Assembly: GCF_026151205.1 (NCBI RefSeq)
Contig: NC_087077.1
Location: forward strand, 11,816,983-11,880,982
Length of the DNA: 64,000 nucleotides
DNA from: Bolinopsis microptera
Taxonomy: Eukaryota; Ctenophora; Tentaculata; Lobata; Bolinopsidae
Direction of reading: 5' to 3'
The notes beneath the pieces are model-generated. The model saw only the letters and a list, made by a program, of their open reading frames with translations, had not been told where the DNA came from and made no database searches. Positions 34,040 to 46,429 of the stretch are shown piece by piece. The position numbers and the translations under genes were made by a program. Within the stretch, counting starts at the first letter, position 1, and every line of letters begins with the position of its first letter.

Positions 34040-37000
34040 TGACTGGTGAATGGTCTTGCTACAGCTGCATTTCAGAAATTTTCAGTGGGTGCCGTCATGC
34101 CTCTATCACCTCACGTCCTATACAAATCCAAGTCTCAATAAACGAGAAAAATGTCACACTTGCACAAAATTTGGGAACAATAAGACAAATGACAAATGTT
34201 GCTACTGTGACAACCTATCCCACACAAGATGTTCTGCTGGCTATCAGCTGAAGAATTGCTGAGAAAAATTTACCAGCATACGATGTCTCATTAGACAGCT
34301 TAACATGATAAATTTCGTAACACTATTAGGTTTAACCCCTTTAATTCGCGACCACCTTTTCAAATCAAATAGGTGATCATGATGATACTGATGCTGATTG
34401 AAATCTTTGAAAACAGAGTCTAGTCTTTATCAGATAACTGCAAATATTTTACGCGAACGCGATTCAATAAATACGAAGGAGTATGAAGTAAAAAAGTTTT
34501 CTCGCTAACCGTTAGTGTCACTTAATGGGAAAAATTGAAGAATTTCGGGAGAATATGATCAAAACACTCAAAAATACGACCGTTCTCTGCTTCAATGAAA
34601 CAAATTGTAAACGGAATGTTTGCCTTTTCAGGGAGAGGAAGCTCGAACTAGACGGTTCTTCCACCGTATGTTCAGACTCCCGCTAGAGCGTCAAATCGTG
34701 GGGAGGATTGTCTTATATGTTACAAAAAAACTAGTGTGATTATCTGAATAACGTTAAGATGCGCTCTATGTTGCCCGAATATCCTAAGTTTGGAGAAATT
34801 CTTGGATGCAGAACTTACCTTGTAAGGGCAACTAGATACGCGTTAATCTGTAATATTATATCGCTCTCCAAGTGGGGGACTTGAATGGTTTTCCTTGAAC
34901 AATTGAAAATTTTCCTCCGTAACTTAGCAAGGACATCGAAACAAAAATATCATACTGGCGGTGATACTTAACATAGACCTTACTTGAGTACGGTGAGATA
35001 GGATTCTGTTACTATGGATGTGGACACTTTAGCAGGAGCACGGATTTCGCTCCTGTGTTATCAGACAAACTAGAGTCACAGATCACAGTGGACTATCTTT
35101 GACCATATTCGTCAACAATTGCACGCTGTTACAAATTTTGAGTCTAATTTCTGAATCAATCTCTGACCACTTGGCAACTTTTGTACAATTAATGGTTGAT
35201 CAGAATAGGCTCAGTTGTAAACTTCAAGAAGATAAAACAGAAAATCTTCTCGAAGTAATAAACGATGGACGCATCAAAAAGTTCGAGAACGTCATTTCTT
35301 GGCCGTCTAGACTGCGAAATTGGTTAATAACTTTGATTTCTGCTGATGAAAAATTTGAGGTTTCGAGAAAAAAATATAGTGAAACTATACAGACCGAAAT
35401 TTACCTAATGAACGGCAAAAAAGGAGTTAAAACCAGGCCGCCGTGTAAAACACAAGCCGTGGATCCAAGGAATGGTTACGGTGGGCATGTGTGATCGCAA
35501 AAAGAAATTTTATGAAGATTTTGTCACAAACCCGACCTCCTGAAAATGATATTAGGTACAGAAATGAAGAAAGCAAATTTGTGAATAAACACGTGGATAA
35601 GGCCAAACAAAAACAAATATTTAAAACGACATTACTTTCCAAAATATTCTAGCGACAGCAGAAAACAATGCAAATGGTAATAACTTTTTAAACAGAAAGA
35701 AAAAAAGGCAAAATCAAGTAAACAAAATTAACAATAATGGGAGCGAGAATAACAGATTCTCAGCAAATGCGAATAGCTTCATGACTTTTCTTGCAAGATA
35801 GCTGAGACTCTTCAAGAGTGTAATGGTCTCGTATGCTCCGAGGGCCGGACTGTCGGGTCGTAACAGAAACTCAAGAATAGCAAATGGCAAGCGGAGCAGA
35901 ATCTCGAAGACTCGTCCCGCATCAGAAATAAGTGAAATATTAAGGGTATGAAGATTAAGTCGACTTCTGATTTGGAGTATACTTTCCCCTGAAAAATGTG
36001 AGCATATCTTGCGGCCAGGCTTAGCTGCCTAGTCCTCTGCTTCTTACATCAGGGAATGTTTCAAAATAAAATTGAAAATCGCGAAAGTAATTCCACTTCA
36101 CAATGGTGGGTCAGTGCTGATGTTTCAAACTATCGACCATCTCACTACTTTCATGTTTCTCAAAAATCTTTGAAAAATTATGCAAGCGGACTATTAGAAC
36201 TTAATAAGACAGAGATAATCCTATTGACTCTCAATACGGATTTCGAGTGGGCATAGCTGTGAACATGCTTTACTAGAAGCCACAAAAACCATTTCCCACA
36301 GTGGCACTAGAAAAAAGAGTCACAGCAATGCTTCTATGGACTCAGCACCAAGGCTTCGCATGGTTGACAGCAGTATTCTTCTGAGAAAAACTTGAGCACT
36401 ATGGAGTTTCGGGGATTGGTTTATCTGGGTTTCACTCATATCTTACCGATAGAGAGCAATACGTGTGCGTCAACACTGCAAGTCCTCTCACCTAAATCTT
36501 ACTAGGAGAACCACAGGGCTCCATTTCTCGACCAATTCTGTTCATTAATTTTACATCAACCGACCTTCCTCAGATTGTATTAGCTAAACAATATTTATTC
36601 GCTACGACGCAAACCTAATAATATGTACAGGATACATTTGGATAACAACTAATGCAATGGTGCATGAGATTTGACTTTGATAATTGATTTGGGATACTAT
36701 TAAACGGGCTTAAATTGAATGCTAGCATAACTTAAATATATGATCTTTACAAATAGAAAAACTGAGGAATTTAGAAAATTTCATGGGAGCGTGATCGATT
36801 AAAGCTTATTGATCACGAAAAGGTTCTTGGAGGGATCATTGATACCAAGCTAAATTGGCCCCACCCATTAGACATTTAGCCTCTAAAGTATCTAGAAATG
36901 CGGGCATACTCTACAAACTAAAGGCGCTGTACCTAACAAAGCACTCAAGTTGTTTATACTACAGCTTTGTTCAGTCTCACTTGTACTACTGCTGCCAGTT

Positions 37001-37930
37001 TGGGGAACAAGACGCTAAACTCTGTAAACGGAGTTTTCTCGGCCAGGAAAAAGGCATTCGCGCTGCAGATAACCAATTCCACCGCTATTTTATGACAAAG
37101 ATCTGAAACAGTTTACACTTCACACACAAAGGAAATTTTCAATAAACTAGAAGTATTAGCTTTACACGAACGTGAGAGCTAAATGTATAATTATGCTTAA
37201 TGCACAAAGGTTTATTCTAACACTGCACCACCAATATTATAAGAAGTTCCACTGTTTTCAAACTTAAACGCACCTAGAAGAGAACCTCGAGTCTTTGCAG
37301 TTACCATTTAACCCATTTATGTATTCAGACAGCGCATTTCTTACATTTGGCCTAAGTTATATAACAAAACAGTCAAACATTATTAACAAGGGACATAAAA
37401 TTATGTCACGACTTGCCTACAGACAAATTTCCTAAATTCATTCAACGTCTACAGTCAGCATGCATGTGCTTACTGCACAAGCACTTAACCATGGAATGAC
37501 AAGGACTGGAACAACTCTAATGTTCGTACTTTTAGAAATTTAATTAATTTGGTACCAAATCATTTACGTTGATAATAACGAGCAACATTACTTTAACCTC
37601 ATAACGAAAATAGTTATTTCGAGCATTTTTCTAACAATGCTATCGCTACCTCGCAATTTCACTGTTAATTTCAAAAACAAAAAATATCTCCGCGCTTTCT
37701 TCAGACCTTGTGTCGTTGTTCTAAATTATGTCAAGAGTAAGAGTTATTTTGAAATTTTAATCTATTACTATTCATATTTGCTAAATAGCGTACTCATATT
37801 GTATTTATTATTCATATTTTAGACTTTGTGGGTGCTATATTTATATTTGATTGTAATTAAAGATTTTAAGTCGTTAGAATGCCGTGTAATGCCTCTGGGA
37901 TAGTGCTCCTCAATCAAGCAATCAATCAAT
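34040..37930 (+). pseudogene. decayed CR1-like non-LTR retrotransposon
   Basis: In order on the + strand: a cysteine-rich finger (34130-34262; CHTCTKFGN, CCYCDNLSHTRC) like the ORF1/PHD-type finger of CR1-group LINEs; endonuclease remnants (about 34590 CFNETNC; 35092-35200 LTIFVNNC and SDHLATF); then RT remnants at 36150-36560 (NYRPSHYF, LEHYGV.GIGLSGFHSYLTDREQYV, GEPQGSI) and the C-terminal part at 36855-37000 (RHLASKVSRNAGILYKLK). Many frameshifts and stops make it inactive. The end at about 37930 is a short CAATCAATCAAT run, like the microsatellite 3' ends of CR1-type elements. It splits the 330-bp repeat region. Confidence 0.75.
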
Positions 37931-38429
37931 TTACTCTGTCACATGTTTATAGTGTGACATGTAACCATTTCGTGCCGGCCGTATTTTAGGATATCTTATC
38001 ACTGATTAAGATATCGTTATGTGACAAAGTTAGCCTAGAGGATGAGACGCTTTTCCTAACCATCAATGGGTTTGTGTAATTTCATAGTTTGACAAAGTCA
38101 ACTACACTGTGCCTTTTAATAGGGTCACTTATATTTACCAATATCCTCAAACTCAAAATGAAATGTAGTCCATTTAATAAATGATTAAAAGAACCAATTT
38201 TTAATGTTCCTTACTAAATAAATAATAATAAATTTGGTAGCTTTAAACACAAACTCTAAGCCCAGTGGATAAAACACAAATACGTATGCTCTATTGTGTG
38301 AAACAAAGATATAGATCATACGATAAACTATCAAGGGTGGATTGATTTGGACATAAAAAGTTTTGGAACGAAGATGACATGCTTATTTTTATTTTTATTT
38401 ATTTATTTTTTTTTTTTGAAATTTCAATT
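37931..38429. repeat. continuation of the GTGACAAAGT repeat region
   Basis: Contains the motif at about 38018 (ATGTGACAAAGTTAGCC) and 38090 (TTTGACAAAGTCAAC...CTGTGCC), matching the units before the LINE. The rest is AT-rich with an A/T run near 38390. Confidence 0.35.
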
Positions 38430-38919
38430 AACATTATATATATAAATCAAGCGTTACATTTAGCCATGCAAAATTACAATGACATTTTGATTTACTAAAT
38501 GGGTAAATGGTACTGCAATATAAGTTGCTTAATGTTGCGGATGAAAAACTAACGAGAAAATAAAACTTGATATATAATAATTAATTCGGCTGAAACCAAC
38601 ACTAAGCAAGAGCACATTACGTGGCCGTCTACCAAATTTGATTGACAAACATTTACAAGCAATCAAACTATCTTAAATTAATTATAAGGATTTTGTTCAT
38701 TACAATTCCGTCACCAAACTGATAAAGAAAAAGAAAGGACTAGCAGATAGGAAATTGGACGGGACAGAATTGTAACCATCAAAATACAATTTCTGAGACT
38801 CAGAAGTCTGATGAGCTAATTTGGCAGACTGTTCGCAGCCAGAGGTACTTGATCAGTGTGGCCTTAAAAGTGATATACGCTCTGACTGCGGATACATACT
38901 GGTCGATATTCCTTTTCAG
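38430..38919 (-). pseudogene. third LINE 3' end, diverged
   Basis: Same orientation and sequence family as 19590-20110: TATATAAATCAAGCGTTACA, GCCATGCAAAATTACAATGA and CAGAGGTACTTGATCAG are shared. It is cut at 38919 by the palindromic element. Only the 3' UTR and the last codons remain. Confidence 0.7.
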
Positions 38920-39151
38920 CCCATTAGGGACGATAGGGTCGTTTTTATGACCCACCTTTTCTAGACGAAAAACCAAATTACTAAACGCTATAACGAATCT
39001 ATAGCATATATACTCAAAATTTATTGGGCTTCATTATATGTAGCCAATAAATTTTGAGCATATATGCTATAGATTCGTTATAGCGTTTAGTAATTTGGTT
39101 TTTCGTCTAGAAAAGGTGGGTTATAAAAACGACCCTATCGTCCCTAATGGG
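38920..39151. mobile_element. 232-bp near-perfect palindromic MITE
   Basis: Arms 38920-39027 and 39044-39151, both 108 bp with only a few mismatches, surround a 16-base loop. Ends are CCCATTAGGGACGATAGGG and its complement, with TTAA just after the right end. CCC ends next to TTAA recall piggyBac-type MITEs, but the left TTAA is missing (TTTTCAG). Confidence 0.75.
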
Positions 39152-39169
39152 TTAAACATTAAACGAGGC

Positions 39170-39232
39170 ATCTAAAAGGGCCCCGGCAGTTGAAACAACT
39201 TAGAATTTAGATCGATGTATTTTTGGACGCTG
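39170..39232. repeat. fragment of the telomere-motif element at the arm edge
   Basis: GGACGCTGATTCCGAATC and GGGCCCC(C)GGCAGTTGAAAC match 24655-24710. It directly abuts the inner edge of the right arm. Confidence 0.6.
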
Positions 39233-39419
39233 ATTCCGAATCTCTCTGCTGACTACTGACTACAATTATAAAGTTATGACTTCGAGGTTATACTTATTAT
39301 AAGTATAAACTCGAAGCCATAATGGTTAGGCCCGTTAAACTTAATGTATCAAGTACGAGCTTGAAAGAGTTTACATGAAGACCCCACCAGGCGTTCATTC
39401 AAAGCTGTGGCATAATTAC

Positions 39420-39511
39420 TTGTCATACGTTGTATGACCCGCCGCGCACGAGTGCGCGGCTCCCCCTGTATCGTAGAAACTCGACAGTGGGGGTTGCACC
39501 ACGTGATACAA
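39420..39511. mobile_element. family A element, right arm
   Basis: TTGTCATACG...CGTGATACAA with ATAATTAC on both sides (39412-39419 and 39512-39519). It is the mirror of 25448-25548. Confidence 0.75.
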
Positions 39512-40262
39512 ATAATTACAGGCTGAGCGCCGCCCAGTAAGAAAGGTTTGGCATCGTCTTGACATACGTTGCATACCACTTTTCGCGCGCCGATACTCAA
39601 TACTTGTTGTTAATGATCTGGCCAGGCGCGCGCTACTTCGTAGCACTTGCCATAACATTTCGAGAAGAAAGCAGCGCGCGCTACTTCGAAGAAATTTAGA
39701 CGAGTAACATCCGCGTCAAATACTTGGATACGAAACAATGAAACAGGTATAAAGCATCGTCAATTAAGTATTACTATTGAATATCATGGCTACTTGCCAT
39801 GATGAAACTTTATTTGTTATTCATGTGTTTCGGACACAATAAGTGTATTTATATTTTACGACTGTGTCGTTTGTACAGAAAATAACTCATCACTCGTTGA
39901 ACTTGAAGCTTGGAGCTTGGATTCTCTATCAAATATAACTCTCTCATGATTGCAACTCTTAGTATCAATCAAATAACTCGTTACAGAGCCTTTTGTAAAT
40001 AACAAGTCGCATCGATCAGTCGTATCGATGGTGTATTAGTTATTATCGCAAACTGCTTTGAGGATTTTGTGAGTTCTGAGCTAAGAGTACAACTATAATT
40101 ATAACTAAAATTCCGCCATTTTTATCGACGTAGGCGGACGCTAGATTTCCATCCACTGTATATAAGATCTGATCAGCTATAACTTCATGGTACAGTAAAA
40201 CCCCTATTTAGTTTTACCGTACACAGTACACAGTACCTCTTCCCCTAAAATGTGTAATTATA

Positions 40263-41034
40263 CAGGGTGGGCCAAAAGTCAGTACCCATACGTTGGCCTT
40301 AATAGCTCCGCCGTGTTTTATATTTGAGAGCTGTTGCTTTGCAGATGGCATACTGTACTTACTGGTTCGAGGATTCCGTCGTCAAAATTTGAAAATTCGA
40401 ATATTTTAGACCACGCCCATTCAATATTAAAACACCTATATTGTTTTCTCTGAACATGCTGAACGCCTAATTTTTTCAGAGACGGTAGATTATCAAATGT
40501 TGCATAAGATCTGAAAACATGAGGCAAAACGGATTAGAAATGACGAAGTTATCAAGCATTTTCTGTACCTTGTTAACAGTATTGACTGGGTGATTATGTG
40601 ACACCGTGACACGACACCTTAATTGGGCACCCTTAACAATTCCCATAATGTTTAACGGGGTAGTTAACGGGGGCACCTTATCACGTGATTAGGTAAACCA
40701 ATCACCTGATCACACGTAATGAATAAACTCGTTTTGCTTCATATCTCGGTCATCTGAGAAGCTACAGTTCTAATTCTTTCAGGACAAACGTAATTCGAAT
40801 GGCCAAACACAATTCAGTAACATTTAGCTTGATCCGACTATCAAAACTATCAAATAAATGTGAAAATGAACCTCCATTTGAAAAAAATGAACGCGAATAT
40901 TTTTCGAGTTGACAAATTCCTCGAACCAGTGGTGGTACTATACTAAGTCATACCAGAAAGAAGTATTTAAATTGGGCTCTCAGTGACTGAGCTATAAAGG
41001 CCAACGTATGGGTACTGACTTTTGGCCCACCCTG
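40263..41034. mobile_element. 772-bp mariner-like MITE with TA duplication
   Basis: Ends CAGGGTGGGCCAAAAGTCAG, an inverted repeat of about 45 bp with at most one mismatch, inserted at a TA (40261-40262 and 41035-41036). The left arm keeps the empty site near 24320 (AATTATATAATTAT). CAGGGTG(G/T) ends with TA are typical of Tc1/mariner-type elements. No transposase frame. Confidence 0.8.
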
Positions 41035-41045
41035 TATAATTATAT

Positions 41046-41160
41046 TTGTAGTGCGATGCACTTCTGGGTCGCGCGCGCGCATCCAATAATGCTTCGGTAG
41101 ATCGGCGAGATGCACCACTGTGCCTCACCGAGCTGCGAAGGATTGACATCGTGAATCAAT
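41046..41160. mobile_element. family B element, right arm only
   Basis: TTGTAGTGCGATGCAC...CATCGTGAATCAA(T). AATTATAT lies on both sides, and the left arm has the uninterrupted AT-rich site. It sits 10 bp from the mariner-like MITE. Confidence 0.65.
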
Positions 41161-41603
41161 AATTATATCTACAATCTAGCAATTATTTGGGCATATACGC
41201 ACGTACCAAATTTGCTAGCTTTTGGCCCACGAATTAGTCATAAATATTTTTGAATGAGACCAATTTTATATAAAACTAAAAGGTTCTGGTTAGCCTAAAC
41301 AGTAAACAGTAAACTGTACCTTAATCTCTGATTTCAAATCGCAGCATAATAATACAGGTAATTTATGTGTTATAAACAGTTATACTTATGTATAATTCTT
41401 GATTAACGGTGTCAACCCATCGAGATCGCGCGTTGCTCTGCACTCTGCGAAGCAGAGCAACGATTAATTGACGATGTCAATTCATCTCAGCTCGGCGCGG
41501 CACAGTAGCGCATCTTGCCGATCTAAAGAAAGAAGCCTTGTTGAGTGCGCCTTATTGAGTGCGCGGCGCGGCACAGTAACGCATCGCGCTACAAAGCAAC
41601 GAT

Positions 41604-41702
41604 TTGATACATGTTTCGTATCCAAATATCAGAGATATTATTATATTCCGCCTTCGGCGGCGCGCGCTTCGCGCGCGAAAAGTGGCATGCAACGTATGTC
41701 AA
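41604..41702. mobile_element. family D element with perfect 8-bp TSD
   Basis: 99 bp, TTGATACATGTTTCG...ACGTATGTCAA, flanked by GCAACGAT (41596-41603 and 41703-41710). The centre has GCCTTCGGCGGCGCGCGC and GCGCGAAGCGCGC-like hairpins. Confidence 0.75.
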
Positions 41703-41816
41703 GCAACGATCGACGATGCGAAGCAAAATGCTAGTTTGCGCGCGGCGCGTCGAAGCGGCAAAGTCCTCCAAGCTTAATTATGGAATTGTAGTTGTAGGTG
41801 CACGATAAAAATAAAC

Positions 41817-41899
41817 TTACCTGGGGACCTCAGGCTATCATGTTCATAAACATATAGAGATTAGGCCGGTAGAATGTCAGGCTGAGCGCGGCCCAGTAA
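41817..41899. mobile_element. family C element, perfect 8-bp TSD
   Basis: 83 bp, TTACCTGGGGACC...GCGCGGCCCAGTAA, with AAATAAAC on both sides (41809-41816 and 41900-41907). Confidence 0.7.
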
Positions 41900-42388
41900 A
41901 AATAAACTTGCTCGGGTTTTGAAAAATCCGAGGCCGGGCCGAAATAATAATTAACTATGGCTCAGAGACAAATTCTTTCCTTAGATTAAAAAGGCTGCGT
42001 GGTACTGAAGCCTACTGGCACACAAGTCCGGCCCTGTGCTCGGCGGGATCTTTTCAAGTTTCAATTTCCTGCAGAGTGAAAGAAGCTTGACGGATGTTAC
42101 ATGCATTGTTACTCGTCTAAATTTCTTCAAAGTAGCACGCGCCGGCATAGCACGTTTTTTTAATTTCTTCTTGCAAATCTATTTGCTGTTTATAATTATG
42201 AGCTGAATTTTATAGTAACAACAAACAAGTAACATAAACATCGCGCGCGAAGGGGAAACACTATAACTATAAAACAAAAAATAAAATAAAATGGACCCAT
42301 CCGATCAGCAATCTCAGTATATAAATAGTTAATGATAGGTTAAAGTCAAGATTAGCCGTTACAGGGTTAGGATTTAATTAGGGTTAAG

Positions 42389-42506
42389 TTGTAGCGCGAT
42401 GCGTTACTGTGCCGCGCCGCGCACTCAATGAGGCTTCTCACAGCTAGATCGGCGAGATGCGCTACTGTGCCGCGCCGAGCTGCGATGAATTGACATCGTC
42501 AATTAA
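42389..42506. mobile_element. family B element
   Basis: TTGTAGCGCGATGCG...GACATCGTCAATTAA, flanked by GGGTTAAG and GGGTTAAT. Confidence 0.6.
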
Positions 42507-42567
42507 GGGTTAATTAAGCAATCAAATTCAAAGTAACATAACATTAACGGGCGGCGGGTGTTATTGT

Positions 42568-42665
42568 TTGTATCACGTGGTGACCCCCACTGTCGCTTCA
42601 CTAGAGTTTCTACGATACAGGGGAGCCGCGCACTCGTGCGCGGCGGGTCATACAACGTATAACAA
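42568..42665. mobile_element. family A element, right arm
   Basis: TTGTATCACGTGGTGACC...CGTATAACAA with GTTATTGT on both sides. It is the mirror of 23075-23172. Confidence 0.75.
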
Positions 42666-43266
42666 GTTATTGTTATTTGAAGTAGAATAGATCGACGTGG
42701 GCTCGTTATATAATAGTTGTGCCCGGTCCAATTTGTAGGTTTATAACCTACCAGGGCGCGCATCGAGTTGGACTCGTCGATGGTCCTATATACTTGGACG
42801 TTGATTCACGATGTCAATCCTTCAGCTTCGCAGTGCAGCACGATGTCAATCCTTCGCAGCTCGGTGGTTGCAAGAAGCATTATTTGATGCGCGCGTGACC
42901 CAGTAGTGCATCGCGCTACAAATTTGGACGGTAATATTTGGAACAAATATTTTACGAGTATCACCCATTAAGTCCAATTTATCGTTTCGAATAAATGTTA
43001 AACTGTTAATTGCTTTTTTGCTTTTGTAATTGTTAAATTAAAACAGTTTAAATTGTCGGCAGCGGATGTTTTTTATTGGTTATTCTGAAGTTTAAATACT
43101 TCCCGATTAATTAATCGAAAGCCCGGGTTATTCGTACAGTATAAGTGTCATTATTATATCACGATCACGGTACACTTATTATAAGTATAACACATACAAC
43201 ATAGTCATAACAGTCAAAATTGGACGTGACAGGGTCTCAGTCAGATTTAGGAGTCGCAATAAACTC

Positions 43267-44817
43267 TTGTATCACGCGGTGACCCCCATAGTAGGCAGTG
43301 CGCCATTGACAATAAGACGCGCGCGCTGACCATTGAATGGTTTTTTTGCTCTTATTTCGGCCAGCACATTATTTTGGAAACAATCGAAAAGTTATTATAC
43401 TTCCCATATAACAATTTTGTTGAAATTTGGTCAGCTTACGTAAACACTTATGTTCTACTGAACCTAATTTAGTTTGAGCAATTTCGATGCTCAGAATTTG
43501 AGTTATCAACGAATTTATACCTATTTTGTCATTTTTAGACCTCTTAATCAAGGCCAATCTCTCCCAACTAAATTAGGTTCGGTAGTTAAGTATGATTGGA
43601 AGGTTCTGACAAATTTTCAGCATGATTTATGTTCAGGAACCGACGATATGACAGAATAATACGACAAAAATCAACGAATTTCGTCAAATTACGCGACTTT
43701 TACACCTAATTTTGCTCCAAAAGCCGCGCACTATCAAATATGGCACCTAGGCGAAATTCACTGATCATTCCAAAAAGGTATGATAAATTTGCTACTGTGA
43801 AAATTCTCACAGTCTCTAGAAAACGATGGTACAAAAATTTTGAAAATCCGAGCAAGTTTATTTTTATCGTGCACCGCCTACCCATAGTAGAGGCTCTTAC
43901 GGGCAAAAAGACGTGTTTTTTGCTACGAGTTTAGAAACCTAACCGCTAATTGGACACAATAGTATGATGTCTAAGGATCGATAATATGTTAAGAAGTATA
44001 AATTTGGCGTTATTAGTCACGTGCTATACCAATGCGCGTTTTAAACTTTGACAGTCTATTACTCTAAGGCAAATAGAGTAATTATATTCATATTTTGTCA
44101 GCAATAAGATCACATTATTTTCTATTTAGTGTGAAAATATGAGCTAGAACGGACATAATCTCGCTAAGTTATAGCTGTTTGAAATTTATGATGAACGCGC
44201 GGGTGCCAATTGATAACAACTAAATGCTTTTGCGCGTAGTGCACGTCGAAAATTTGGCAAAAAAGCTTGCGGAGTGACAATATTCAAACTTCGATAAAGT
44301 ATATGAAGTGGGTACTTCTCGGAAAGGAAAAATTAAGGCAAACACGATGTGACTATTTTTGGGTTGATTTAATACAACTGCAAAAAATTATTCAAACTTC
44401 AAGCAAAAAAAGTTAAAATTTTTACCACTTTTTGGGTTTTTTGCCCGCGTAAAAATAGAGGGATTTTAAAAATTTTTAAACCATCTTGTGCGGCTGTATT
44501 TTAGCTTTTTCCACGCAAGTTTTGCCGACATGCCAACAAAATTAACTTGCTCAAAATATCAAAAAACATGGTTTTTTGGCCTATTTTTTGCCCAAAAATC
44601 GTTTTTCCGATTTTACCCGCGTAAACTCAGTCCAATCATCTCGAAACCACTTTTAATCGATTCTACGGTCAAAAATACGTCCAGAAAGGTGTATCTGGGG
44701 TCCCTAGCGTATCGAGCAGACAATGCCCGTAAGAGCTTCTACTACCACGGTCGCTTCACTATAGCTACAGGGGGAGCCGCGCACTTCGTGCGCGGCGAGT
44801 CATACAACGTATGACAA
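43267..44817. mobile_element. 1.55 kb relative of family A, 8-bp TSD
   Basis: Begins TTGTATCACGCGGTGACC and ends CATACAACGTATGACAA, as in the 100-bp family A elements, with ATAAACTC on both sides (43259-43266 and 44818-44825). The left arm has an uninterrupted AATAAACTCC site near 21060. The 1.4 kb centre is AT-rich with no recognised transposase and may itself be an insertion. It has split LINE sequence. Confidence 0.7.
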
Positions 44818-44825
44818 ATAAACTC

Positions 44826-45925
44826 TAGGTTTAATTGGGGAGCACAATGTAAAGCGCTTGTTTCCAAAGCTAACTCCGGACTTGAACTACTTAGGAGAAC
44901 ATGTCATTTCACTACAGACAAAAGGCAGAAAAGATCGTTCTATTTACCGTTAATTAGGTCTATATTTGATACATGTTTCGTATCCCAATATCAGAGAAAA
45001 GTGGCATGCAACGTATGTCAAGTCTAAATTTGAACATTGTTCTGTCATATGGTCCCCTCAAACTGCAAGTAATCTTGAACAGTTTGTTGCTATCCAAAAG
45101 AGGACCATTAAATGGATCAATGGTGAACCTTACTCCAGTTATTATGACGATAAACTTGCTACAGAGCAAAAGAAATTAAATATTCTCCCTGTGAAACAGA
45201 AGTTTATTTATAACGATCTTATGACCTTCTATAAAATAGTGAATAGCATAATTCCAGTTTCGCTCCCTACTTATATAGTCCTATGCTGTGAGCTGTTCAG
45301 AGGGCACCCGATACACTAGGCACAATGCTCAAATAATTGATAGGTCGGATACTTCAACTTACATGAGTACTACTGTGCCCTGCTCGGATGCCTTCCGAAA
45401 TAGCTATTTTCATAGATCTATGCTGAAATGGAATGGTCTACCAGTATGTATTCGGCAGTCAGAGCGGATTTCTACTTATAAGGCCGAACTGATCAAGTAC
45501 CTCTGGGCTGCCGATACAGTCTGGTCAGATTAGCTCGTCAGTCTTATGATTCTCAGAAATGTGTTTTTTGTTGGTTACAATTCTGTCCGTCCGATTTCCT
45601 ATCCGCTTATCTTCCTTATTTTTCTTCTATCAGTTGTGACAGAATTGTAACGAACAAAATTCCTATAATTATTTAAGATATGTTTGATTTCTTGTTATTG
45701 TTTGTCATTCAAATTTGGTAGACGGCCCCAACGTTAATGTGGCTCTTGCTATGTGTTGGTGCAGCCGAATTAATTATTATGTAATCAAGTTTATTTTTCT
45801 TTTTTAGTTAGTTGTCATCCGGACAAACATTAAGCAACTTATATTGCAGTACCATTTATCAATTAGAATATCAAAATATGTCATTGTAATTTTGCATGGC
45901 TGAAATGTAACGCTTGATTTATATA
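44826..45925 (+). pseudogene. non-LTR retrotransposon 3' fragment (right arm)
   Basis: Frames read GAQCKALVSKANS, then EHCSVIWSPQTASNLEQ, AIQKRTIKWINGEPY, KLATEQKKLNILPVKQKF and SYFHRSMLKWNGLP. This is the C-terminal end of a jockey/CR1-superfamily RT plus 3' UTR. A 56-bp family D element interrupts it at 44966. It ends about 500 bp upstream of the WASF start codon, on the same strand. Confidence 0.75.
44966..45021. mobile_element. 56-bp family D element inside the LINE
   Basis: TTGATACATGTTTCG...ACGTATGTCAA with GTCTATAT and GTCTAAAT on the two sides. The left-arm LINE has the intact sequence (ATATAGACC near 20505), so the insertion is right-arm specific. Confidence 0.75.
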
Positions 45926-46124
45926 TATAATAATTAATTGAATTTTCAAATAAAAAAGTAGTGTTTTGGTCAGATGTTGTAATATTAGTGTCGCTTATTA
46001 CAGTTGAAGATACAATCAATCTGTCAAATATTTGAATTCAAATTGACTCTATTGGTCTGATGCTTGTTTGTCCTAAACTTATGACCAGAGGAATTTATAA
46101 CCCCTGATATGTTATAACCCCTGA

Positions 46125-46175
46125 TTTTCATTTGAATCAAGTCAAGAAATTTTCTTGATTTGATTCAAATGAAAA
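46125..46175. repeat. 51-bp palindrome upstream of WASF
   Basis: Right-arm version of 19026-19076, with one mismatch in the arms. It lies about 255 bp upstream of the WASF start codon and could form a cruciform in the promoter region. Confidence 0.8.
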
Positions 46176-46429
46176 ATCATTACACTTTGCCTGCTTGTGT
46201 ACTAATAGTGCCATTGTCGTGTTGTCTAAGTTGGTACATTGTACAATAATGCTCTCGAAACCAAGTACTGTTAAAATGTCTTCATTTCGCATTTGGAAGA
46301 GTTGTTCCCATTCGTAATGGTAACTATCACAACATTTTGCAGTGCATATGGAATGAAATGACAAAAGCTACTCCCAAGAACTGAATCCAAGAAATGGCAG
46401 AAGAATAGCGTGTTTGCACCTGTAATAGA

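Noticed and set aside
38920-38930. Definite piggyBac assignment of the 232-bp palindrome
   Set aside because: TTAA is present only on the right side; the left flank is TTTTCAG, so the class stays tentative.
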